Source: Thauera carbonicopians
GTDB taxonomy: Bacteria; Pseudomonadota; Gammaproteobacteria; Burkholderiales; Rhodocyclaceae
DNA: 64,000 nucleotides
Reading direction: 5' to 3'
NCBI RefSeq assembly: GCF_025699485.1
Contig: NZ_JANUXN010000001.1
Coordinates: 186,001-250,000 of the forward strand
The position numbers and the translations under genes were made by a program. The notes beneath the pieces are model-generated. The model had not been told where the DNA came from, did no database searches, and saw nothing but the letters and a program-made list of their open reading frames with translations. Of the stretch, positions 54,808 through 63,254 are shown in pieces. Within the stretch, counting starts at the first letter, position 1. Every line of letters begins with the position of its first letter.

Positions 54808-56289
54808 ATGAAAAAGACCTTCATGGGCGCGCGTCTGCGCCGGCTGCGCGAAGAGCGCGGACTGACCCAGGTGGCGCTGGCGCGGGCGCTGGAGATTTCG
54901 CCCAGCTACTTGAATCAGATCGAACAGAACCAGCGCCCGCTCACGGTGCAGGTGCTGCTGAAGATCAGCGCTGCACTGGACGTGGATGTGCAGCGCTTTT
55001 CCGATGACGACGAGGCTCGGCTGATCACCGATCTGCGCGAAGTGCTCGGCAGCGGCGCGCTCGGCGCGATGCTGGACGAACCGGTGTCGCTGGCCGACAT
55101 CCGCGAGCTGGCCGCCGGCATGCCTGCCATAGGCCGCGCCCTGATCGCACTCGACCGGCGCTGCCGGGAGGCCGAGGAGCGTGTCGATGCGCTTGCCACC
55201 CGCCTGGGTGAGGATCGCGGCGCGGTCGCCGGTGCGCCGCCGATGCCGTACGAGGAAGTGCGCGATTTCTTCTACGCCCGGCACAACCACGTTGCCGAAC
55301 TGGATGATTTCGCCGAGCGCTTGTTCGATGCCTGGTCGCTGCAGCCGGGCGACGTCGCAGCCGGGCTGGCGGCACGGCTGGCGAATGTGCATGGCGTGCG
55401 CGTGGTGCGCGACGACGCCGGCTTTGGCGAAGAGGACCACGAGGACGGCCCGTTGCGTGCGTTCGATCCGGTGGCGCGCGTGCTGAGCCTGTCGCCGCTG
55501 CTCGAACCCGGCCAGCAGGCTTTCCAGATGGCGACCCAGCTCGCTTTTCTGGAGGCGGGGGAGGACATCGACCGCATCGCCGCCGAGGCGCCGTTCCGCA
55601 GCGACGAGGCCAGGGTGCTGGCGCGCATCGGCCTGGCCAACTACTTCGCCGGCGCACTGGTGCTGCCCTACGGCCGCTTCCTGGCCGCGGCGGAGAAGCT
55701 GCGCTACGACATCGACCGCCTCGGCCGGCGCTTCGGCGTCGGCTTCGAGACCGTCTGCCACCGCCTGTCAACGCTGCAGCGGCCGGATGCGCGCGGCGTG
55801 CCTTTCTTCTTCGTGCGGGTGGATCGCGCCGGCAACATCTCCAAGCGCCAGTCGGCGACCGATTTCCACTTCTCCCGCGTCGGCGGCACCTGTCCGCTTT
55901 GGAACGTCTACGAAGCCTTCGCGCGGCCGGGCCACATCCTGACCCAGCTCGCCGCGATGCCCGATGGCCGCACTTATTTGTGGATCGCGCGCTGCGTATC
56001 GCACAGCCGCGGCGGCTACGGCGTGCCGGAAAAGAGCTTCGCCATCGGCCTGGGCTGCGATCTGCGCCACGCCTCGCGCCTGGTCTACGCCAAGGGGCTC
56101 AAGCTCGACGACCCCGAGGCGCCGACGCCGATCGGCGCCGGCTGCAAGGTGTGCGAACGCCCCTCCTGTCCGCAGCGGGCCTTTCCGCCGGTGGGCGGCG
56201 GCCTGGCGATCGACGAGAACCGAAGCCGCTTCGAGCCTTATGCCGCGGTGGCACGCAGCGGCGTGCGCAGGGCACAGCTGCGCGGATAG
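54808..56289 (+). CDS. XRE-family ScfR/RamB-like regulator, probable regulator of the methylcitrate operon
   Basis: A 493-aa protein built like the regulator at 42729: an XRE HTH (LRRLREERGLTQVALARALEISPSYLNQIEQN), a central degenerate IrrE-like region (LANYFAGALVLPYGRF), and C-terminal blocks RFGVGFETVCHRLSTLQRPDARGVPF and GAGCKVCERPSCPQRAFPP with clustered cysteines that could bind a metal or cluster. Such proteins control propionate use (PrpR of mycobacteria) or acetate use (RamB). Divergence from prpC points to this operon as target. The ATG at 54808 has CGGAG 8 nt upstream. Confidence 0.87.
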   Translation: MKKTFMGARLRRLREERGLTQVALARALEISPSYLNQIEQNQRPLTVQVLLKISAALDVDVQRFSDDDEARLITDLREVLGSGALGAMLDEPVSLADIRELAAGMPAIGRALIALDRRCREAEERVDALATRLGEDRGAVAGAPPMPYEEVRDFFYARHNHVAELDDFAERLFDAWSLQPGDVAAGLAARLANVHGVRVVRDDAGFGEEDHEDGPLRAFDPVARVLSLSPLLEPGQQAFQMATQLAFLEAGEDIDRIAAEAPFRSDEARVLARIGLANYFAGALVLPYGRFLAAAEKLRYDIDRLGRRFGVGFETVCHRLSTLQRPDARGVPFFFVRVDRAGNISKRQSATDFHFSRVGGTCPLWNVYEAFARPGHILTQLAAMPDGRTYLWIARCVSHSRGGYGVPEKSFAIGLGCDLRHASRLVYAKGLKLDDPEAPTPIGAGCKVCERPSCPQRAFPPVGGGLAIDENRSRFEPYAAVARSGVRRAQLRG

Positions 56290-56457
56290 TGGAACTTGTT
56301 TGTGGCCGGACGCCGCGTGCGCATCTATTATTCCGCTTACAGAAAAACAGAAAGGGAGTGAGCCATGTTGGTCCAGCCCCACCCGGAATCCCAGCCCGGC
56401 CCCGGTAGAGTTCGCCGGGGGTCTCGGCTAGAATCCGCCTCACGTCAGGGAGAGCCC

Positions 56458-56940
56458 ATGCTGCAAAGCGGAGACACAGCCCCCCCGTTTTCCTTGCCCG
56501 ATGCGGACATGGAAGCCTTCGATCTCGCATCCTTGCAGGGCAAGCATCATGTGGTCCTTTATTTCTATCCTCGCGACCGGACGCCGGGCTGCACGCTGCA
56601 GGCGGCCGATTTCAGCGATCACGAGGACGATTTTGCCCGCCACGGCTGCGTCGTGGTCGGCGTGAGTCCCGACGATTGCCTGACGCACGCCGACTTCCGC
56701 GACGAGGAGGGCCTGTCGATCCGGCTGCTGTCGGATGCCGACAAGGAGGTCTGTCGCCTGTACGGTGTGTGGCAGCAGAAGGAAGTCGATGGCGTCAAGA
56801 AGATGGGCGTGCGGCGCTCGACCTTCATCATCGACAAACGGGGCGTGATCCGCCATGCGCTCTATGATGTAGCACCCCGTGGCCATGCGGCCGCGGTTTT
56901 TGAACTGGTCAAGAAACTGGAAGCCGACAATGCAGAATGA
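56458..56940 (+). CDS. bcp: Peroxiredoxin, Bcp/PrxQ type
   Basis: A thiol peroxidase of 160 aa. The peroxidatic Cys45 is in RTPGCTLQAADF. The resolving cysteine found five residues later in many PrxQ proteins is absent (Ala50), so it is of the 1-Cys or alternative 2-Cys kind. FYPRDRTPGC and GVRRSTFIIDKRG are conserved. CAGGGAGAG precedes the ATG. It overlaps slyD by 11 nt. Confidence 0.92.
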   Translation: MLQSGDTAPPFSLPDADMEAFDLASLQGKHHVVLYFYPRDRTPGCTLQAADFSDHEDDFARHGCVVVGVSPDDCLTHADFRDEEGLSIRLLSDADKEVCRLYGVWQQKEVDGVKKMGVRRSTFIIDKRGVIRHALYDVAPRGHAAAVFELVKKLEADNAE

Positions 56941-57415
56941 AATCGTGAAAAATAGCGTCGTGACGCTCAACTACACCGTCCGCGACACGGACGGCGCCGT
57001 CATCGACGATGGCCAGCACCCGCTGGTGTATCTGCACGGCGGATACGACGGCATCTTCCCGGTGCTGGAAGAAACCCTGCACGGCAAGAAGGTCGGTGAA
57101 AGCTTCCAGGTCAAGCTGCAACCGGAAGACGCCTTCGGCGACTACGACGAGGAACTGATCCTGGTCGAGGACGCCAAGCTGTTCCCGGACAACATCGAAG
57201 TCGGCATGAGCTTCGAGCGCACCTCCGACGACGGCGAGGACGACGTCATCTACCGCATCACCGACGTCGCCGACGGCAAGGTCGTGGTCGACGGCAACCA
57301 TCCGCTGGCCGGTGTCGCGCTGGTGTTCGAGGTCACCGTCGCCGAAGTGCGCGCCGCCACTGCCGAGGAAATCTCCCACGGCCACGTCCATGGCGCGGGC
57401 GGACATCACCACTGA
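56930..57415 (+). CDS. slyD: FKBP-type peptidyl-prolyl isomerase SlyD
   Basis: A 161-aa folding helper. The FKBP halves (VTLNYTVRDTDGAVIDD and FEVTVAEVRAAT) flank the inserted IF chaperone domain. The tail GHVHGAGGHHH is a short histidine-rich metal-binding end, shorter than the E. coli one. The ATG at 56930 overlaps the end of bcp, so the two are co-translated. An intrinsic terminator follows. Confidence 0.93.
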   Translation: MQNEIVKNSVVTLNYTVRDTDGAVIDDGQHPLVYLHGGYDGIFPVLEETLHGKKVGESFQVKLQPEDAFGDYDEELILVEDAKLFPDNIEVGMSFERTSDDGEDDVIYRITDVADGKVVVDGNHPLAGVALVFEVTVAEVRAATAEEISHGHVHGAGGHHH

Positions 57416-57423
57416 TCGTGCCC

Positions 57424-57446
57424 AGGCCGCGCAAGCGGCCTTTTTT
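57424..57446 (+). terminator. Intrinsic terminator after slyD
   Basis: AGGCCGC-GCAA-GCGGCCT is a perfect 7-bp stem with a tetraloop followed by a run of T (57441-57446). Confidence 0.9.
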
Positions 57447-57510
57447 CAGCCTCTTTTCTGTTGCGCTCCGGGGCTGCCGCAGCTCCGGACATAGCCGGAC
57501 CACGCCAGCA

Positions 57511-59571
57511 ATGAACCTTTCCGCGCCAGCCGCGGCTTCTTCCGGCGGTGCCGTTCCGCTCCTGTCCGTCTCCGGGCTCGCCGTCGCCATCGATCGCGGT
57601 GGCGCCGTCGCGGCGCGGCCGGTCGACGGCGTGGATCTGGCGATCGCCGCAGGCGAGACCTTCGCGCTGCTCGGCGAGTCGGGCTGCGGCAAATCGATGA
57701 CCGCGCTCGCGCTGACGCGGCTGCTGCCCGACGGCGGCCGCATCGAGCGCGGCGAGATCCGCCTGGGCGGCGAAGACCTGCTGCGTCTGCCGGAGTCGGC
57801 GATGCGCAGTGTGCGCGGCGGGCGCATCGGCATGATCTTCCAGGAGCCCTCGACCAGCCTGAATCCGGTGATGACGGTCGGCGCCCAGATCGCCGAGGCG
57901 CTGGCGCAGCATGGGGTGAACGGCGCGCGGGCCGAAGCGGAAGCCTGTCGCCTGCTCGAGGCGGTCGGCATCCCCGATCCGGCACGGCGGCTGCGCGACT
58001 TTCCATTCCAGTTCTCGGGCGGCATGAAGCAGCGCGTGATGATCGCGATGGCGCTCGCCGGGCAGCCGCAACTGCTGATCGCCGACGAGCCGACGACGGC
58101 GCTCGACGTCACGATCCAGGCCCAGGTGCTGGACCTGCTGGTGAAGATCCAGGCCGAGCGCGGCATGGGCATGCTGCTGATCACGCACGATCTCGGCGTG
58201 GTGGCGCGCATGGCCCATCGGGTTGGCGTGATGTACGCGGGCGAACTGATCGAGACCGGGCCGCGTGAAGCCTTCTTCCACGCACCGCTGCATCCGTACT
58301 CGCGCAAGCTGTTCGCCGCATTGCCGGGCGCGGCGAAGCGGGGCGCGCCACTGGATGCGCCCAGCGGTGCCGTACCGACGCTGGACCGGGATTTTCCGGG
58401 CTGCCGCTTTGCCGAACGCTGCGCGCTGGCCTTCGATCGCTGCGACGACGAGTCGCCGGCCTGGCACCGCATCGGCGAGCAGGCGGTGCGCTGCCATCTG
58501 TACGAAGGCGTGGCCGTGCCGCATCACCGGCGTGGCGGCGCGCAGCCGGAGGCCGCGCCATGGCGGGCGCGCCCGGCTGCGCCGGTGCTGGAAGTGCATG
58601 ATCTCAGCGTCCATTTCCCGGTGCGCAAAGGCCTGCTGCGGCGTACGGTCGGGCATGTCCGCGCGGTCGATGGCGTCAGCCTGAGCCTCGCGCCCGGACG
58701 CACGCTGGCGCTGGTCGGCGAATCGGGCTGCGGCAAGACCACGGTCGGCAAGGCGGCGCTGAAGCTGATCGAGCCGACCGCCGGCGAGCTTTTCCTCGGC
58801 GGCGAGAACATCACCGCGCACCGCGGCGAAGCGCTGAGGGCCATGCGCCGGGTGGTGCAGATGGTGTTCCAGGATCCGTTCGCCTCGCTCAATCCGCGCA
58901 TGCGCGTCGGCGACATCATCGAGGAAGGCATGGTCAGCCTCGGCGTCGAAGCCGACCCGAACGCCCGCCGCGCACGCGTCGATGAACTGCTCGAACGCGT
59001 CGGCCTGTCGGCCGACATGCGCTGGCGCTATCCCCACGAGTTTTCCGGCGGCCAGCGCCAGCGCATCGCGGTGGCCCGCGCGCTCGCGGTATCCCCTGAG
59101 GTGATCATCTGCGACGAGCCGACCAGCGCGCTCGACGTCTCGGTGCAGGCGCAACTGCTGAACCTGATGCGCGAGCTGCAGGCCGAGCGCGGCCTGGCCT
59201 ACCTGTTCATCACCCACAACCTCGCGGTGGTCGAATACCTGGCCGACGACGTGGCGGTGATGTACCTGGGCCGCATCGTCGAGCAGGGGCCGGCCGACAA
59301 GGTGCTGCGCGCGCCGGCCCATCCCTATACGCGGGCCTTGCTCGCCGCGGTGCCGAGGATCGGCGAGGAATACAGGGAAATGAGCGGCAAGGGTGGCGAT
59401 GCTGCGCCGCTTGCGAGCGACCTGCCTTCGCCGCTGAACCCGCCGGCGGGCTGCCACTTCCATCCGCGCTGCCCGCACGCGACCGAGGTCTGCCGCATCA
59501 GCTACCCGCCGGAGACCGAGTTCGGCCAGGGCCACCGTTTCCGCTGCCACTGGCCGCGCCTGGGGGATTGA
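57511..59571 (+). CDS. Fused dual ATPase of a peptide-type ABC importer (DppD-DppF/YejF-like)
   Basis: Two complete ABC domains in one 686-aa chain. Domain 1 has Walker A GESGCGKS at 55-62, signature FSGGMKQR and Walker B LLIADEP. Domain 2 has GESGCGKT at 403-410, FSGGQRQR and VIICDEP. Each is followed by an oligopeptide-transporter C-terminal segment with clustered Cys (GCRFAERCALAFDRCDDESP; GCHFHPRCPHATEVC). No permease or binding-protein gene is adjacent, so its partners must be elsewhere. The ATG at 57511 lacks a strong ribosome site. Confidence 0.9.
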   Translation: MNLSAPAAASSGGAVPLLSVSGLAVAIDRGGAVAARPVDGVDLAIAAGETFALLGESGCGKSMTALALTRLLPDGGRIERGEIRLGGEDLLRLPESAMRSVRGGRIGMIFQEPSTSLNPVMTVGAQIAEALAQHGVNGARAEAEACRLLEAVGIPDPARRLRDFPFQFSGGMKQRVMIAMALAGQPQLLIADEPTTALDVTIQAQVLDLLVKIQAERGMGMLLITHDLGVVARMAHRVGVMYAGELIETGPREAFFHAPLHPYSRKLFAALPGAAKRGAPLDAPSGAVPTLDRDFPGCRFAERCALAFDRCDDESPAWHRIGEQAVRCHLYEGVAVPHHRRGGAQPEAAPWRARPAAPVLEVHDLSVHFPVRKGLLRRTVGHVRAVDGVSLSLAPGRTLALVGESGCGKTTVGKAALKLIEPTAGELFLGGENITAHRGEALRAMRRVVQMVFQDPFASLNPRMRVGDIIEEGMVSLGVEADPNARRARVDELLERVGLSADMRWRYPHEFSGGQRQRIAVARALAVSPEVIICDEPTSALDVSVQAQLLNLMRELQAERGLAYLFITHNLAVVEYLADDVAVMYLGRIVEQGPADKVLRAPAHPYTRALLAAVPRIGEEYREMSGKGGDAAPLASDLPSPLNPPAGCHFHPRCPHATEVCRISYPPETEFGQGHRFRCHWPRLGD

Positions 59572-59591
59572 GCGGGGCAGGCTGGCGGCGA

Positions 59592-59697
59592 GATGGGGCG
59601 GGCCGCGTAGCTAGCGCAGCAAAACCCAACATCGCTGCGCTCCTTCTCGAGGTGGCGGATTTCGCCTTCGGCATCTACCGATGCGGTCCGCCCCATC
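59592..59697. repeat. Imperfect inverted-repeat element between the ABC gene and mltD
   Basis: GATGGGGCGGGCCGC (59592-59606) pairs with GCGGTCCGCCCCATC (59683-59697) with one G-T mismatch. An inner pair GCGCAGC (59614-59620) and GCTGCGC (59634-59640) is nested within. It resembles a small non-coding mobile or REP-like element and could also separate the convergent genes as a terminator. Confidence 0.55.
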
Positions 59698-59702
59698 CAC
59701 GC

Positions 59703-61172
59703 CTAGTTCCTGGCGGGCGTTTGGGCTTTGGCGGCGGGTTTGCTTGCCTGCTTCGACGCTGCCGGCTTGGCGGTGGTCTTCCCGGTGCTCTTCGCCTTGC
59801 TGGTTTGGGGCGCCTTTTTCGCAGCAGGCTTCGAGGCTTTCTTGGGGGCCGCTTTCGGTGCGGCCTTCTTTGCGCCCGGCTTCGCCGGGGCCGCGGCCTT
59901 TTTCGAGCCGCCTGTCGTCGTTCGCACGGCGGCAGGCGCCTTGAGCCCGCCTCCCGAACCGCCGATCTTCAAGCCCTGCTGGCGTGCCGCTGCAGCGGCG
60001 AAGGGCAGCATGCTGCTGACCTGCAAGGCACCGTCCGGGTCGATGCCGCTGGGCACCAGCAGGGTGTGTCCTGCACTCACGGCATTGCCGGAGAGACCGT
60101 TGATCTGGCGCAGCTCGGTCACGCTCAGATCGTGCCGGGCGGCGATCTGCTCCAGCCGTTCGCCCTTTTCGACGGTGTGCAGACTCCAGCCCTTGCCGCT
60201 GCGCTTCAATTCGTCCAGCCCTTCGCGCAATTGGCGCGCACGGTCGGTGGGGACGATGAAGGCCTGGCCCGGCATCGTCGTCACCGGGCGGTTGAAACCG
60301 GGATTCAGCGCGAGGAATTCGTCGAGCGGCATGCCCGACAGCGTCGCCGCGGTGGCGAGGTCGACGCCGATCGGCGCATCGACCGAAACGAAGTGCATCT
60401 CGTTGGCGACGTAGGGCAGTTCGAAATGGAACAGCTCCGGCTCGGAAACGATGTTCTTGATCGCCTGCAGCTTGGGCACGTAGTTGCGCGTTTCGTCCGG
60501 CATGCGCAGATGGCTGTATTCCAGCGGCAGGCCTTCCTCGGCATTGCGCTTCAGCGCGCGCTGCACCGAGCCTTCGCCCCAGTTGTAGGAGGCCAGCGCC
60601 AGATGCCAGTCGCCGTGCATCTCGTAGATGTACTGCAGGTAGTCGAGCGCGGCATTGGTCGAGGCGATGACGTCGCGCCGCTCGTCTACCCAGTTGTCCT
60701 GGGTCAGGTTGTACTGCTTGCCGGTGGACGGGATGAACTGCCACAGGCCGGACGCGTGGGCACGGGAATAGGCGAGCGGGTTGTAGCTGCTCTCGACCAT
60801 CGGCAGCAACGCCAGTTCGGTGGGCATGCCGCGGCGTTCGAGTTCGTCGACGATGTAGTACAGGTAGCGGCCGCCGCGCGAGAACACCTGCTTCAGGAAG
60901 CCCGGCCGGTTCAGGTAGAAGGCCTGCTGGTCGCCGACGCGCTCGCTGTCGAGGTCGGGCATGCCGAAGCCACGGCGGATGCGGTCCCAGATATCGTTGG
61001 CGTCGCGGGTCAGGTCGAGCGTGAGCACGCGCTCGGGCACGGCGATTTCGTCGATTTCGAGCGGAGCGGGCGCCGCCTGCTGGGCAAGCGCAGGCCTGCC
61101 GATGGCGAGCAGCCCGATGCAGGCAAGACTGGCAAGGAAAATGGAGAAGCGGGCGGCGAACTGTCTGGGCAT
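59703..61172 (-). CDS. mltD: Membrane-bound lytic murein transglycosylase D
   Basis: A 489-aa cell-wall enzyme with a signal peptide (FLASLACIGLLAIGRPALAQ), where Cys18 may or may not serve as a lipobox. The SLT domain has the catalytic Glu127 in LLPMVESSYNP, followed by SGLWQFIPSTGKQY. Then come a divergent and a clear LysM module (LHTVEKGERLEQIAARHDL). Unusually the last 80 residues are a Lys/Ala/Pro-rich, histone-H1-like tail (KKAAPKAAPKKASKPAAKK). It follows gloB on the minus strand by 73 nt. Confidence 0.92.
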   Translation of the reverse strand: MPRQFAARFSIFLASLACIGLLAIGRPALAQQAAPAPLEIDEIAVPERVLTLDLTRDANDIWDRIRRGFGMPDLDSERVGDQQAFYLNRPGFLKQVFSRGGRYLYYIVDELERRGMPTELALLPMVESSYNPLAYSRAHASGLWQFIPSTGKQYNLTQDNWVDERRDVIASTNAALDYLQYIYEMHGDWHLALASYNWGEGSVQRALKRNAEEGLPLEYSHLRMPDETRNYVPKLQAIKNIVSEPELFHFELPYVANEMHFVSVDAPIGVDLATAATLSGMPLDEFLALNPGFNRPVTTMPGQAFIVPTDRARQLREGLDELKRSGKGWSLHTVEKGERLEQIAARHDLSVTELRQINGLSGNAVSAGHTLLVPSGIDPDGALQVSSMLPFAAAAARQQGLKIGGSGGGLKAPAAVRTTTGGSKKAAAPAKPGAKKAAPKAAPKKASKPAAKKAPQTSKAKSTGKTTAKPAASKQASKPAAKAQTPARN

Positions 61173-61245
61173 GATCGTGCGACTGCCTTGTGCCGCGGAC
61201 GATGGAGCCCGCAAGTCTATCGACCGGCGGGACGGGGCGTCAATT

Positions 61246-62019
61246 TCAGAACGTATCCTTCCAGGCGCGCAGTGTGGCCAGGCATTCGATGGCGTCGGCA
61301 GGCCGCACGCCGGAATGGCCGGCAAGCACGTCGCGGATCTGCGCCTGGTCGCTGCGCAGGAAGGGGTTGATCGCCTTTTCCAGCCCGATGGTGCTCGGCA
61401 GTGTGGGCCGGTTCGCAGCCCGTAGCGCCTGGCAGCGCTCGGCGTAGGCGTCGCGTTCGGGGTTGTGCGGTTCGGCTGCACGTGCGAAAGCGAGGTTGGA
61501 CAAGGTGTATTCGTGCGTGCAGTACACCAGGGTATCGTCGGGCAGGGCGGCGAACTTGGCCAGTGCGTCCGCCAGTTGCCGTGCATTGCCTTCGAACAGG
61601 CGGCCGCAGCCGGCCGAAAACAGCGTGTCGCCACAGAACAGCGCGCGGGGCGGCGTGCCCCGGCTGACGTAGGCGATGTGGCCGGCAGTGTGGGCAGGGA
61701 CGTCGAGCACGTCGAAGTCGAGATCCAGCGCATCGATGCGCACCGTGTCGCCTTCGGCCACGGCATGATCGACGCCGTCGATGCGTTCGTTGAATGGGCC
61801 ATGCACCGGCACCGGTGCGTGGGACAGCAGCGCGCCCAGGCCGCCGACGTGGTCGGCGTGGTGGTGGGTGACGAGGATGGCGGCGAGCTGCAGCCCTTCG
61901 CGCGACAGGTAGTCCAGCACCGGTGCGGCATCGCCGGGATCGACCACGACTGCGTGGCGGCCGTCGCGGATCAGCCAGATGTAGTTATCGCGGAAGGCGG
62001 GAAGAGGGATAATGTCCAT
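61246..62019 (-). CDS. gloB: Hydroxyacylglutathione hydrolase (glyoxalase II)
   Basis: It hydrolyses S-lactoylglutathione to lactate and glutathione. The metallo-beta-lactamase fold has the metal motif THHHADH at residues 51-57, with PAHTAGHI and FCGDTLFSAGCGRLFEG. Its 257 aa is the standard size. It is divergent from the methyltransferase gene across 27 nt, the conserved gloB arrangement in proteobacteria. Confidence 0.95.
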   Translation of the reverse strand: MDIIPLPAFRDNYIWLIRDGRHAVVVDPGDAAPVLDYLSREGLQLAAILVTHHHADHVGGLGALLSHAPVPVHGPFNERIDGVDHAVAEGDTVRIDALDLDFDVLDVPAHTAGHIAYVSRGTPPRALFCGDTLFSAGCGRLFEGNARQLADALAKFAALPDDTLVYCTHEYTLSNLAFARAAEPHNPERDAYAERCQALRAANRPTLPSTIGLEKAINPFLRSDQAQIRDVLAGHSGVRPADAIECLATLRAWKDTF

Positions 62020-62046
62020 CCGCGAATTGTGGAAGCCTGATCGCCG

Positions 62047-62775
62047 ATGTCAATGCCCGATCTCTCCGCGTGGCTGGAAACGCCGCCGGGGCAGTACCTG
62101 CTCGAATGGGAGCGAGCCGTGCTGGAGCGCATGGTGGCGGACATCTTCGGCTACAGGGCGGTGCAGATCGGCCTGCCCGGCCTGGATCTGCTGTCGGCCA
62201 ATCGCATGCCTTTCCGCTTCGCCTGCGCCCGTACGGGGCCGGCGGCGGTGCTGGCGAACGAGTTCGAGCTGCCTTTCGCCAGCGCGAGCATCGATCTGGT
62301 GCTGATGCCGCACGTGCTGGAGTTTTCCGCCGATCCACACCAGGTGCTGCGCGAGGTGGAGCGTGTGCTGGTGCCGGAAGGCAGCGTGGTGCTGAGCGGG
62401 CTGAATCCGTTCAGCCTGTGGGGTCTGCGCCGGCTGGCGGCGCGTAGGGACGGCGTGTTGCCGTGGCGGGGCCAGTACCGGTCGGTGATGCGCATCAAGG
62501 ACTGGCTGAAGCTGCTCGGCTTCGAGGTGCTGGCGGTCGAATCCGGCTGCCATGTGCCGGCGCTGAGCAGTGCGCCATGGTTCGAACGCCTGCGCTGGAT
62601 GGATCGCGCCGGCGCGCGCTGGTGGCCGTTGCTGGGCGGGGTTTATCTGATGCATGGGGTGAAGCGGGTGCAGGGCATGCGCCTGATCATGCCGAAGTGG
62701 CGCGAACGCAAGGCCGCCGCGAAACGAATTCCCGCCGTTGCCCAGCGCAACGGCGGCACGAGGAAAACGACATAG
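62047..62775 (+). CDS. SAM-dependent methyltransferase of the gloB-rnhA neighbourhood
   Basis: A 242-aa class I methyltransferase (Methyltransf_11 type). The usual glycine-rich motif I is degenerate, while FASASIDLVLMPHVLEFSADPHQVLREVERVLVPEGSVVLSG covers motifs II-III. The substrate is unknown. It ends directly on the rnhA start (TAGATG), so the two are co-transcribed. Confidence 0.8.
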   Translation: MSMPDLSAWLETPPGQYLLEWERAVLERMVADIFGYRAVQIGLPGLDLLSANRMPFRFACARTGPAAVLANEFELPFASASIDLVLMPHVLEFSADPHQVLREVERVLVPEGSVVLSGLNPFSLWGLRRLAARRDGVLPWRGQYRSVMRIKDWLKLLGFEVLAVESGCHVPALSSAPWFERLRWMDRAGARWWPLLGGVYLMHGVKRVQGMRLIMPKWRERKAAAKRIPAVAQRNGGTRKTT

Positions 62776-63234
62776 ATGGAAGAAGTGGATATCTACACCG
62801 ACGGCGCCTGCAGCGGCAATCCGGGGCCCGGCGGCTGGGGTGCGATCCTGAGATCGGGCGCGCACGAGAAGGAAATCTGGGGCGGCGAGCCGGTGACGAC
62901 CAACAACCGCATGGAACTGCTCGCCGTGATCCGTGCGCTCGAAACGCTGAAGCGGCCGGTGAGTGCCCGGGTGCATACCGACAGCCAGTACGTGCAGAAA
63001 GGCATTTCCGAGTGGATCCACGGCTGGAAGGCGCGCGGCTGGAAGACGGCCTCGAAGGAACCGGTCAAGAACGCCGACCTGTGGCGCGCGCTGGACGACG
63101 CGCAGGCAAAGCATCAGGTGAAATGGCTGTGGGTGAAGGGCCATGCCGGCCATGTGGAGAACGAGCGCGCGGATGCGCTGGCCCGCCGCGGCGTGGATGA
63201 GGTGCGCAAGACCGGCGCCACGGTCGAACCCTGA
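62776..63234 (+). CDS. rnhA: Ribonuclease HI
   Basis: It removes RNA from RNA-DNA hybrids. A 152-aa protein with the four acidic active-site residues Asp9 (TDGACSGN), Glu47 (NRMELLA), Asp69 (TDSQYV) and Asp133 (NERADAL), plus His123 (KGHAGH). The basic protrusion helix ([17 protein letters not shown]) of the E. coli type is present. Confidence 0.97.
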   Translation: MEEVDIYTDGACSGNPGPGGWGAILRSGAHEKEIWGGEPVTTNNRMELLAVIRALETLKRPVSARVHTDSQYVQKGISEWIHGWKARGWKTASKEPVKNADLWRALDDAQAKHQVKWLWVKGHAGHVENERADALARRGVDEVRKTGATVEP

Positions 63235-63254
63235 GACGAAGGAAAGGAAAGAAC

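Noticed and set aside
57418-57510. Earlier start for the ABC ATPase gene at 57418
   Set aside because: It would run through the slyD terminator hairpin and add a non-homologous Arg-rich leader; the ATG at 57511 is preferred.
59502-59696. 64-codon minus-strand frame between mltD and the ABC gene
   Set aside because: It spans the inverted-repeat element and the antisense of the ABC gene end; no ribosome site and no family recognised.
61173-61931. Upstream extension of the mltD frame
   Set aside because: The extra 253 codons lie antiparallel in frame to the gloB coding sequence and lack protein character. The signal peptide begins at 61172.
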